From positions 1-5,376 of the forward strand of contig CAMWQV010000189.1 in the NCBI GenBank assembly GCA_947176425.1: 5,376 nt of DNA. The letters are read 5' to 3'. The position numbers and the translations under genes were made by a program. This document shows positions 1-5,376 of the stretch, piece by piece. The stretch comes from an uncultured Clostridia bacterium. GTDB taxonomy: Bacteria > Bacillota > Clostridia > Oscillospirales > Oscillospiraceae. The notes under the pieces were generated by a model. It was not told the DNA's origin and made no database searches. It saw only the letters and a list, made by a program, of their open reading frames with translations. Position 1 is the stretch's first letter. Each line of letters begins with the position of its first letter.

Positions 1-1294
1 CAACAATTGAACCTGTGATCAGAGAAGCAACCGTGCCTGCCGTGGATGCGCCGGACCAGTAATGACCCAGTACATAAGGAAAGAATGCTCCGGCAGCCCG
101 CAAAGTAAAACAGAACATGAGCAGCGAGACGATGCTGGAGGTGTTCGTAAGTGCTACGAACATAGCCGCTGCGCCGCATAAAGCCATAGTAATCTGAGTT
201 ACCCGCATAACCTCACCACTGGACGCGCCGGGCCGGATAACAACACGGTAAATGTCGTTGGCAAAGATAGAACCAGCTCCCAGCAGATCAGAGTCTGAGG
301 AAGACATTGTAGCGGAAACGATGCCTGCAAAGAGGAATCCGCAGATGATGGAAGGCATAGCTTCCATCGCCAGCACCGGCAGTGCATAGCGGGCACCTAC
401 AGCAGCAAATTCCTCAGAATCGAAGCGGCCCATGTTAATGAGAGCCAAAGTGATGATTCCCAATACAGCAGGGATAAACGCATAGATGAAATTGACCAGC
501 GCAGCCAGAATAGAACCCTGCTGGGCAGCTTTGCCGTCCCGAGCTGCGTAGTAACGGGAAACTGCCTCCTGCCCTACCGTGAAGGTCGCTACATACATGA
601 TTGTCAGAGAAATAACCTCCATTGGGCTATAGCCCTTGAACATATTGAAGGTTTCTGCCGGGACATTGGCTGTTATATTGCTCCATCCCCCTGCCATCCG
701 CAGAGAAAACGGAACGGCAATGATCATGCCGATAACAATCAGAAACACCTGAATAAAATCTGTAAGAGTAACGCTCCAGAGTCCGCCCATAATCGAGTAG
801 ATGGTTACAACTACAGCGACTATGATAACCGCAGTTTTGTAGCTGATTCCCAACATAGTGGAAAGAATGACGGACGAGGCGATGAATTGACTGGCAGTTG
901 CGCCTATGAGCGGCAAAAGCATGATGACGGCTGTCACAAGTCCTGCGCTCTGTCCGTAACGGCGGCGAAAATATTCCGGAACGGTTTTTACCGTGGCAGC
1001 CCGAAATTTTGGCGCTAAAAATGTCAGGATCACGAAAGCAAATCCCATTGTTATAATGTACCAGGATGCGGAAAGGCCATGATTCTCCATTCCCTGCTGC
1101 ACCACGCCCAACGAACTTCCTCCGCCGATCTCTGTAGCTGCCAGAGTCCCTGCCATCAGCAGTGGTCCCAGACGGCGGCCAGCTACCATAAAGTCTGTGT
1201 TGGATGAAATCTTTGTGGACGAATACCAACCTATAAACAGCATGATAAGCAGGTACACAACCACAATCAGCGTTACGGTAAGATTGAACTCCAT
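1..1294 (-). CDS. Sodium:solute symporter (SSF family), N-terminal 431 residues, cut by left window edge
   Basis: This is a membrane transporter that would use the sodium gradient to import a small solute. The reading frame opens at ATG 1294-1292 behind a GAGGG ribosome binding site and runs without a stop to base 1, giving 431 residues. The usual family length is roughly 480-520, so the last helices are missing. Visible features are a hydrophobic first helix (about residues 5-22), the stretch AATEIGGGSSLG (52-63), the SSF signature GGLWSVTLTDFIQ (170-182), the conserved GQEAVSRYYAARD (241-253), and SATMSSSDSDLL followed by NDIYR (327-350). By alignment from memory to the proline symporter PutP, S331 and S332 fall where the sodium ligands S340/T341 sit, and E55 falls at the essential D55. 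Family membership is secure. The substrate (amino acid, organic acid, sugar or vitamin) cannot be read from this. It has its own promoter and lies 349 bp downstream of the chemoreceptor gene. Confidence 0.93.
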   Translation of the reverse strand, partial: MEFNLTVTLIVVVYLLIMLFIGWYSSTKISSNTDFMVAGRRLGPLLMAGTLAATEIGGGSSLGVVQQGMENHGLSASWYIITMGFAFVILTFLAPKFRAATVKTVPEYFRRRYGQSAGLVTAVIMLLPLIGATASQFIASSVILSTMLGISYKTAVIIVAVVVTIYSIMGGLWSVTLTDFIQVFLIVIGMIIAVPFSLRMAGGWSNITANVPAETFNMFKGYSPMEVISLTIMYVATFTVGQEAVSRYYAARDGKAAQQGSILAALVNFIYAFIPAVLGIITLALINMGRFDSEEFAAVGARYALPVLAMEAMPSIICGFLFAGIVSATMSSSDSDLLGAGSIFANDIYRVVIRPGASSGEVMRVTQITMALCGAAAMFVALTNTSSIVSLLMFCFTLRAAGAFFPYVLGHYWSGASTAGTVASLITGSIV

Positions 1295-1301
1295 TTCTTT
1301 T

Positions 1302-1306
1302 CCCTC
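1302..1306 (-). promoter_or_regulatory. Ribosome binding site of the symporter gene
   Basis: On the minus strand GAGGG sits 7 nt before ATG 1294-1292. An ATG 14 nt further upstream is out of frame with the symporter, so the downstream ATG is the start. The site is weaker than the unpaired AAAGGAGG about 40 nt upstream. Confidence 0.7.
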
Positions 1307-1343
1307 ATTTCATATAGTATTATGCAATTGGCCGGATAGATTT

Positions 1344-1351
1344 CCTCCTTT
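1344..1351 (-). promoter_or_regulatory. Strong Shine-Dalgarno sequence without a start codon, in the symporter leader
   Basis: AAAGGAGG on the minus strand is a near-perfect anti-16S match. It lies just downstream of the predicted transcription start (about 1360) and roughly 50 nt before the symporter ATG. No ATG, GTG or TTG follows at 5-12 nt. The nearest TTG is 16 nt away and would encode only five codons. It may be a ribosome standby site or the remnant of a leader peptide. The sequence match is direct; the role is a guess. Confidence 0.45.
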
Positions 1352-1366
1352 CTTCGTTGTGTTGAC

Positions 1367-1395
1367 AGTATACAGTTTTTTCTTTGATTTTGCAA
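1367..1395 (-). promoter_or_regulatory. Sigma-A-type promoter of the symporter gene
   Basis: Read on the minus strand there is a -35 box TTGCAA (1395-1390), a spacer of exactly 17 bp, and a -10 box TATACT (1372-1367). Transcription would start near 1360 and leave a leader of about 66 nt. The -35 differs from TTGACA at two positions and the -10 from TATAAT at one. The surrounding DNA is AT-rich, as expected upstream of a promoter. This makes the symporter transcribable independently of the chemoreceptor. Confidence 0.75.
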
Positions 1396-1404
1396 ACGAA
1401 AATT
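1390..1404 (+). promoter_or_regulatory. Cre-like site (possible CcpA operator) over the symporter -35 box
   Basis: TTGCAAACGAAAATT fits the catabolite-responsive consensus WTGNAANCGNWNNCW at every position except one (T in place of the late C). It covers the -35 box of the symporter promoter, a position from which CcpA binding would block RNA polymerase. Known biology: cre sites at promoters of uptake genes give glucose repression in Firmicutes. Such degenerate sites arise by chance in AT-rich DNA, so this is a candidate only. Confidence 0.35.
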
Positions 1405-1427
1405 AAAGAGTAAAATTGGTCATCATT

Positions 1428-1490
1428 ACAAAAATCCTGAGAAATTTTAATCTTCAAAGACAAGCAAAAAGCAAACTGCGGGATTTTTGT
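1428..1490. repeat. Widely spaced inverted repeat upstream of the symporter promoter
   Basis: ACAAAAATCC (1428-1437) and GGATTTTTGT (1481-1490) are perfect 10-bp inverted copies separated by 43 bp. The inner arm lies 33 bp upstream of the symporter -35 box. Possible roles are a split binding site for a dimeric or looping regulator, or a weak bidirectional terminator (A5 and T5 around a short TCC/GGA core). The long loop and AT-rich arms argue against an efficient terminator. Confidence 0.45.
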
Positions 1491-1555
1491 CCATGGTCAA
1501 AATACAAACTTGTGCAATTTAACTGATTTTTGGGCATTGTGATATAACGGAAGCT

Positions 1556-1606
1556 GATGGCCTGCCAGCCATCGCAGACGATGCCGAACTGATCCCTCTC
1601 TCATCG
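1556..1606 (-). other. Overlapping, mutually exclusive hairpins after the chemoreceptor stop
   Basis: GATGGC (1556-1561) and GCCATC (1568-1573) form a perfect 6-bp stem with a 6-nt loop. CATCG (1570-1574) can instead pair with CGATG (1579-1583) across a 4-nt loop, and that CGATG can pair with CATCG at 1602-1606. In the minus-strand transcript the sequence lies 38-88 nt past the stop codon. No U run follows, so it is not a standard terminator. It may protect the mRNA 3' end, or it may be chance. Confidence 0.35.
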
Positions 1607-1643
1607 CGGCAAGGCATTACTGTCGTTTGAGAAAAAGCATCTG

Positions 1644-3608
1644 CTACACATGAAACCGGCTGATAATCTTCTGCAGGGAACCGATACTCTCCAGCACGCA
1701 TTTCGTCTCCTCGGACACATTTTCACTGGAGGCTGTAATTTGCTGGAGGTTTCCGCTGACGTGTCTCACAGCATCAACCAGTTCGTTTTGTGCCTGACTG
1801 ATGGAATCAAAGGTGTGATTGATATTCCAGATGGAACTGCTGATTTCTTCGGCACTTGCGCCGATATCTGCACTGATTTCTGCATAATATGCAGCGTCGT
1901 TCCGGTAATTCTTTGCCAACGACTCCAATTTATTGTAATCTTCCATAACGGTGCCGTCCAGAAAAACCAAAACGCGGTCGCTTTCTTCCGTGAGGGTCTG
2001 AACGCTGCGGAGTACTGTCTGAACCAGACTGTTGACCATATTGATATTCTGTGTAGTATCCTCGCTCAATTTCTTGATTTCCTGCGCAATCACAGAAAAT
2101 CCCTTTCCAGCAGAACCGGCCCGTGCCGCCTCCACCGATGCGTTCAGAGCCAGCAGGTTTGTCTGTGAAGCGATGTCTTGGATGGAAGTAGAAACAGCGG
2201 CGATTTTGTTGATCACCTTCGCGCCTTCAATAGCCTCTTTCAGCCGTTCCCGGCTGTCGCCTGCCACAGCTACCGCATTGTTTTTGCCCTGTACCAGCGC
2301 AGGCACGATAACATCTACCCGCTCCATGACCTCCTTCGACCGAACGGCCATTTCACCGGCTTTCTGTGCCAGACTGTCGATAGTTTCGGCAGCGTCCCGG
2401 CAGGTACCGTCAATGTCCCGGATGCTGCCAGCCTGGACGCCGACATTTGCACTGGTTTCCTCCATAGCGGCGCTGATATCCGTAATATTGCTGCTTATAA
2501 AGCGGACTTTCCTGCTGGTGTCTTTCATTCGGCTATAGATATTGTACGACTCTTCTCTTGTTTGGCTGATGACAGTCACGAATCCGTTCTTCATTTCCTC
2601 AATCAGATAGCTGATTTCCCTGGTTTCACTGCGGTATTCCTTACAGTTTTCCAGACCGATAATTTTTGCTTTGATAAACTGCTTCATGCTTTCTACAGGC
2701 TTCAGGCTTCTGCGCACGCTGAAGAACATCAGTGCAAGCACAATGCACAGTGTAATCAAACCGGCCTGAATCGTTGCAGCGATGCTCTGGGCGATTTGAT
2801 CCGTTACTACAGACTTCGATTCCACAATACCGAAGATCCATCCGGTGGCGTTCACTTTGGAGGTGCCGATAAATTTTTCCGTGCCATCGTAATCCGTAAT
2901 TTCTGTGACATGCTCAATATCCACGCCTAATACGTCGCGCAGCACAGTGCTGCCAGTTTTTTGGGGCAGATACGCCGCGTTTTTATGGGAAATGACGCTG
3001 CCTTCTGCGTCCAAAAGAAAGCCCTGAATATCCTGACCGCTGCCCACGCCGGTTACCTGTCCGGTGAGCGTATCAATCGTGATGTCCGCCAGCATAACGG
3101 CCTGCTGACCCTCGATGGTCAGGGGTTCCGCGATGCTGACAATCATCTGTCCGCTGGCGAAATCCTGATAAGGGGCGGTATAGATCAGTCCGTTTTTCGC
3201 CAGAGCCTGCTGCCACCAGTCCCGTGTGGTGGGATCCAGGTCCAGCTGGGAGTGATCTGCCGGAAAGACTCCGCCGTTGTAACCGAAACAGATATAATAC
3301 ATCAAAGCGTTCGGGTTTTCCTTCAGGTTAGCATCCAGAAAATTCATGACGTAGTTCATATCCATGGTATCCATATACGCCACGGCATCCCGGATAGTAT
3401 GTACAATATCAGCTTGATTCTCCAGCCATGCGTTGACCACGCTGGCGTTGTCCTCGGCAGTCATCGCCACGTGTCCCTCTGCTTGGGTGGTCAAACTGCG
3501 CTGCATAGCTGCGGCAGCGGCAGTTTCACACACAAGAATCGTTAAAATTAAATATACTGCCGTCTGAAAGACGATTTTTCCTTTGATGGTCCATTTGAAA
3601 AGTTTCAT
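1644..3608 (-). CDS. Methyl-accepting chemotaxis protein with dCache-like sensor (654 aa)
   Basis: This is a transmembrane chemoreceptor that would bind a ligand outside the cell and control CheA through CheW. Layout: basic N-terminus; TM1 about residues 12-36; extracytoplasmic sensor about 37-270; TM2 about 274-298; a HAMP-like linker about 299-348; then the long coiled-coil signalling domain. The sensor has the dCache pattern TTRDWW (127-132), PYQDF (146-150) and LADITIDTL (173-181). The signalling tip IASQTNLLALNASVEAARAG (479-498) followed by GKGFSVIAQEIKKL (501-514) is near-invariant in the family. Likely methylation pairs are E383/E384 and E587/E588, in small-residue contexts. There is no C-terminal CheR-tethering pentapeptide; the protein ends RFHV. 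The ATG at 3608 is set by AGGAGG six bases upstream and by the charged residues preceding TM1. The gene is intact and full length. A sigma-D-like promoter lies immediately upstream, matching its motility role. Confidence 0.96.
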   Translation of the reverse strand: MKLFKWTIKGKIVFQTAVYLILTILVCETAAAAAMQRSLTTQAEGHVAMTAEDNASVVNAWLENQADIVHTIRDAVAYMDTMDMNYVMNFLDANLKENPNALMYYICFGYNGGVFPADHSQLDLDPTTRDWWQQALAKNGLIYTAPYQDFASGQMIVSIAEPLTIEGQQAVMLADITIDTLTGQVTGVGSGQDIQGFLLDAEGSVISHKNAAYLPQKTGSTVLRDVLGVDIEHVTEITDYDGTEKFIGTSKVNATGWIFGIVESKSVVTDQIAQSIAATIQAGLITLCIVLALMFFSVRRSLKPVESMKQFIKAKIIGLENCKEYRSETREISYLIEEMKNGFVTVISQTREESYNIYSRMKDTSRKVRFISSNITDISAAMEETSANVGVQAGSIRDIDGTCRDAAETIDSLAQKAGEMAVRSKEVMERVDVIVPALVQGKNNAVAVAGDSRERLKEAIEGAKVINKIAAVSTSIQDIASQTNLLALNASVEAARAGSAGKGFSVIAQEIKKLSEDTTQNINMVNSLVQTVLRSVQTLTEESDRVLVFLDGTVMEDYNKLESLAKNYRNDAAYYAEISADIGASAEEISSSIWNINHTFDSISQAQNELVDAVRHVSGNLQQITASSENVSEETKCVLESIGSLQKIISRFHV

Positions 3609-3614
3609 GCTTGG

Positions 3615-3620
3615 CCTCCT
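3615..3620 (-). promoter_or_regulatory. Ribosome binding site of the chemoreceptor gene
   Basis: A perfect AGGAGG on the minus strand is followed by a 6-nt spacer (CCAAGC) and ATG 3608-3606. The match and spacing are optimal and fix the start codon. Confidence 0.85.
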
Positions 3621-3659
3621 GATTGGGGTTTGGATATTACCTCGTACCCATCTCTTTTT

Positions 3660-3686
3660 TTACCGGCGGACATAGAAGACAATTTA
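3660..3686 (-). promoter_or_regulatory. Sigma-D/FliA (flagellar sigma factor)-type promoter of the chemoreceptor gene
   Basis: On the minus strand TAAA (3686-3683) is followed by exactly 15 bp and then GCCGGTAA (3667-3660). The established consensus for SigD/sigma-28 is TAAA-N15-GCCGATAA (final base variable), so only one position differs. Transcription would begin near 3653 and leave a leader of about 45 nt. The -35 TAAA overlaps the stop codon TAA of the upstream regulator. No good sigma-A promoter is visible in the same gap. The position directly ahead of a chemoreceptor gene strongly supports the call. Confidence 0.7.
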
Positions 3687-5375
3687 TAGAAGGCCCAGGC
3701 TTCGGGCCGACAGCAGGGCGTCCGCTTTTCCTGTTGCATTCAGCTTGCGGTAGTTCTCCTTGATATGGTACTTCACATTGTCCGGCTTCAGTGCGAGTCT
3801 GTCCGCGATTCGGTTGACGGACAGGCCGTCCGCCTGCAGGCGGAGGATAGACAGGGCCGTACCGCTGAAATCCGCGGCAGCGGCAGCCCGCTTCTTGAGA
3901 TAAAGCGGATAGCGCCGCGCCATGTCCTCCGTCTCATTCAGCAGGCGGTGCAGCCACTCCCGGTTCAGCGTCCCGGCCTCCAGCAGCGCTTTCTTCTCCT
4001 GTTGCAGCAGAGGCCACACTGCCGCGCCTTCCTCAGAGATCAGACGCAGGAAACGGTACGGCTCTGCTTCCTGAAGGACGGCGGACAGCTCCTCCTGCCA
4101 CGGCCCGCCAATACGCTCCTTTGTCACAGCGGACAGCAGGCCCGTTTCCATGCGGACATAGGGCCGGCCGGTCTGTTCGGCATAGTAGCGCAGCTTCTCC
4201 AGCAGCGCCTGTGCCATCAGATACTCCCCCTTTGCCAGATAACAGCGGACCTTTGTCAGATAGCGGTAACGCTCCAAACTGCAAAATTCCTTGTCCTCTG
4301 CCGGGGCGGTCCTCATCCAACGTTCCACGCTGTCCATATCCCGCTCATACAGAGCCAGGCGGCACCGGAGGGCCTGGATATTTGGCAGGAGCTGGACGGA
4401 TCTTCTCTCCCGGACGGACTGCTCAAAAGCATCCAGCAGCTCCAGCGCCGCCGGGCCGTCCCCCTGAAACAGCGCCAGCCGCGCTCGTATCCCAACGGCG
4501 GCAAAGGCGATTTCCGGCATTCCGTCCTGTTCCGTCTCCATCTGCGCACGGGTCAGCAGGGTCAAGACCTTATAATTGTCCTCACCCTTTTCGTAACAGC
4601 TCTCACCCAAGGCAGCTTTGACCAGCCCTTTTCCATAGCGGCCCAGCACTCGCTCCACCAGCGGGCCATAGCGTTTTGCGAGTCTGGTATCGTTCAGGCT
4701 CCAGTGACAGAAGTCCTTGCCGCCGTTCATAGTGCTGGGCAGGTTGCTGGTAACGGAAAACTCCGGCAGGCGGTCTCCACGGTCGAGCAGCAGAGCCGGG
4801 ATGCTTTTCATGATGTCCAAGACGTTTCTGCTCCCCCGGTGTGGCAGGCCGATGTCCAGATAGGCCAGACGGCTCTGTGCCTCCCGCCGGACGCCGCCCC
4901 TTGCGTTCGCCTCAAATTTTTTCAGCTTTTCGTACCAATATTCGCTTTTTTCACTGTCCATCAGCATGGAACAAAGCATACTCATGCCCGCCATCAATAC
5001 CGGACTATCCCTGATCTCCTTCTCGTCCATATTGAAATAATAGCGGCGCAGCTCGTAATAATGGCCGTTGCCGGGATTCATCCGGGCATTGCGGATCAGC
5101 AGGTTTTTAATGCGTTCTTTTTTGCCGCACTCCTCGAACAGCTTCAGCGCAGAGAGGACCTCATCGTGCATCTCATAGTAAAGGGCGGCGTTGTATTTGA
5201 AGTCCTTGACACGCTCCCGGCCATAAACTTTTGCGGCCCGGTTCCGCAGGGCGCGGATCAATGTCGAGCGCAGACGGTAAGTGCCATTCTCCTGTGTCAA
5301 AAAATTCCCCGCCTCCGCCGCCTGTTCCAGCAAGGCGGTAACGTGGAGGCTGCCGGAGATCATTTCCGCCAGCTC
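3684..5375 (-). CDS. MalT/LAL-type LuxR-family transcriptional regulator, C-terminal 563 residues, cut by right window edge
   Basis: This is the C-terminal part of a large DNA-binding regulator. The frame is open to the window edge (it reads ELAEM before the first internal ATG at 5363), so that ATG is not the true start. Residue numbers here count from it. The first about 40 residues (FLTQENGTYRLRSTLIRALRN, 18-38) resemble the winged-helix-like segment that follows the ATPase in such proteins. A long helical stretch (about 45-495) then looks TPR-like: repeated LLE/ALLxxL, YY and EKL helices with no membrane segments. The last 61 residues (499-559) are a LuxR-type helix-turn-helix: ADGLSVNRIADRLALKP, then NVKYHIKENYRKL. 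Full-length relatives are usually about 800-900 aa with an N-terminal nucleotide-binding domain, which would lie off the right edge. By family knowledge the ATPase and TPR parts sense an inducer and drive oligomerisation, and the HTH binds DNA. The inducer and targets are unknown; neighbouring genes are reasonable candidates. Its stop lies 75 bp before the chemoreceptor start. Confidence 0.87.
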   Translation of the reverse strand, partial: ELAEMISGSLHVTALLEQAAEAGNFLTQENGTYRLRSTLIRALRNRAAKVYGRERVKDFKYNAALYYEMHDEVLSALKLFEECGKKERIKNLLIRNARMNPGNGHYYELRRYYFNMDEKEIRDSPVLMAGMSMLCSMLMDSEKSEYWYEKLKKFEANARGGVRREAQSRLAYLDIGLPHRGSRNVLDIMKSIPALLLDRGDRLPEFSVTSNLPSTMNGGKDFCHWSLNDTRLAKRYGPLVERVLGRYGKGLVKAALGESCYEKGEDNYKVLTLLTRAQMETEQDGMPEIAFAAVGIRARLALFQGDGPAALELLDAFEQSVRERRSVQLLPNIQALRCRLALYERDMDSVERWMRTAPAEDKEFCSLERYRYLTKVRCYLAKGEYLMAQALLEKLRYYAEQTGRPYVRMETGLLSAVTKERIGGPWQEELSAVLQEAEPYRFLRLISEEGAAVWPLLQQEKKALLEAGTLNREWLHRLLNETEDMARRYPLYLKKRAAAAADFSGTALSILRLQADGLSVNRIADRLALKPDNVKYHIKENYRKLNATGKADALLSARSLGLL

Positions 5376-5376
5376 C

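Larger units (their letters stand above)
1295..1643. other. 349-bp intergenic region between chemoreceptor and symporter genes
   Basis: I see no gene here. Short open frames crossing it on either strand run into the flanking genes and lack supporting start signals. The half nearest the symporter (about 1295-1540) is AT-rich and holds the promoter, cre-like site, orphan Shine-Dalgarno and inverted repeat. The half nearest the chemoreceptor stop (about 1550-1643) is more GC-rich and holds overlapping short hairpins. No canonical rho-independent terminator (GC-rich stem followed by a T run in the minus-strand sense) is visible after the chemoreceptor gene, so its transcript end is unresolved. 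Confidence 0.7.

Noticed and set aside
627..1229. Minus-strand 200-codon open frame
   Set aside because: It is an out-of-frame shadow of the symporter gene, whose own frame shows clear SSF motifs throughout.
1310..1327. Five-codon leader peptide beginning TTG (1327) in the symporter leader
   Set aside because: The start is 16 nt from the strong Shine-Dalgarno, too far for initiation, and the peptide is too short to carry any recognisable signal.
1428..1446. Possible CodY box in the AT-rich gap
   Set aside because: Comparison with AATTTTCWGAAAATT leaves too many mismatches on either strand.
1519..1701. Small minus-strand open frame bridging the chemoreceptor end and the intergenic gap
   Set aside because: It starts inside the chemoreceptor gene in another frame, has no ribosome binding site and resembles nothing I recognise.
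2178..2930. A long plus-strand open frame (250 codons) and others at 1650-2168, 2032-2538 and 2961-3545
   Set aside because: They lie antisense to the well-supported chemoreceptor gene, have no ribosome binding sites or recognisable domains, and encode histidine/cysteine-rich sequence typical of reverse-strand shadows.
3652..3661. T run (CTTTTTTTA) on the plus strand as a possible terminator
   Set aside because: No plus-strand gene precedes it and no GC-rich stem lies before it. In the minus-strand sense it is an A run next to the sigma-D-like -10 box.
4121..4621. Plus-strand open frame of 166 codons and minus-strand frames at 4033-4320 and 4313-4549
   Set aside because: They overlap the regulator's coding frame in other frames. 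The proline/serine/arginine-rich composition is that of GC-rich shadow frames.
1..5376. Mobile element, CRISPR array, tRNA or rRNA, toxin-antitoxin or defence system
   Set aside because: No transposase, integrase, direct-repeat array, cloverleaf or toxin/nuclease motif was seen on either strand. The window is accounted for by three ordinary genes and their regulatory gaps.

Overview
The window looks like chromosomal DNA of a motile, probably anaerobic Gram-positive bacterium of the Clostridia/Eubacteriales type. The evidence is strong AGGAGG-type ribosome binding sites, a clean sigma-A-like promoter, a sigma-D-like promoter in front of a chemoreceptor gene, and protein families common in that group. 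This placement is inference; no marker gene is present.

All three genes lie on the minus strand, so they read from right to left. (1) At 3684-5375 is the C-terminal two thirds or so of a large MalT/LAL-type LuxR-family regulator. Its N-terminal ATPase part lies beyond the right edge. (2) At 1644-3608 is a complete transmembrane methyl-accepting chemotaxis protein with an extracytoplasmic dCache-like sensor. (3) At 1-1294 is the N-terminal 431 residues of a sodium:solute symporter (SSF family), cut by the left edge. The two larger gaps carry regulatory sequence. The 75-bp gap before the chemoreceptor contains a near-consensus flagellar sigma factor (SigD/FliA) promoter whose -35 box overlaps the regulator's stop codon. 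The 349-bp gap before the symporter contains a sigma-A promoter with a 17-bp spacer, a cre-like (CcpA) site over its -35 box, an unpaired strong Shine-Dalgarno sequence, a 10-bp inverted repeat, and overlapping hairpins just after the chemoreceptor stop.

Taken together, the sequence suggests a neighbourhood that senses and imports some small nutrient: a receptor to swim toward it, a sodium-driven transporter to take it up, and a large signal-responsive regulator beside them. The dCache domain keeps part of the motif known for amino-acid sensing, which makes an amino-acid-like ligand the first guess. The promoters imply that the three genes are at least partly independently transcribed: motility control for the receptor and possible carbon-catabolite control for the transporter. 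I see no mobile element, CRISPR array, RNA gene or clearly unprecedented system. The most informative findings are regulatory.
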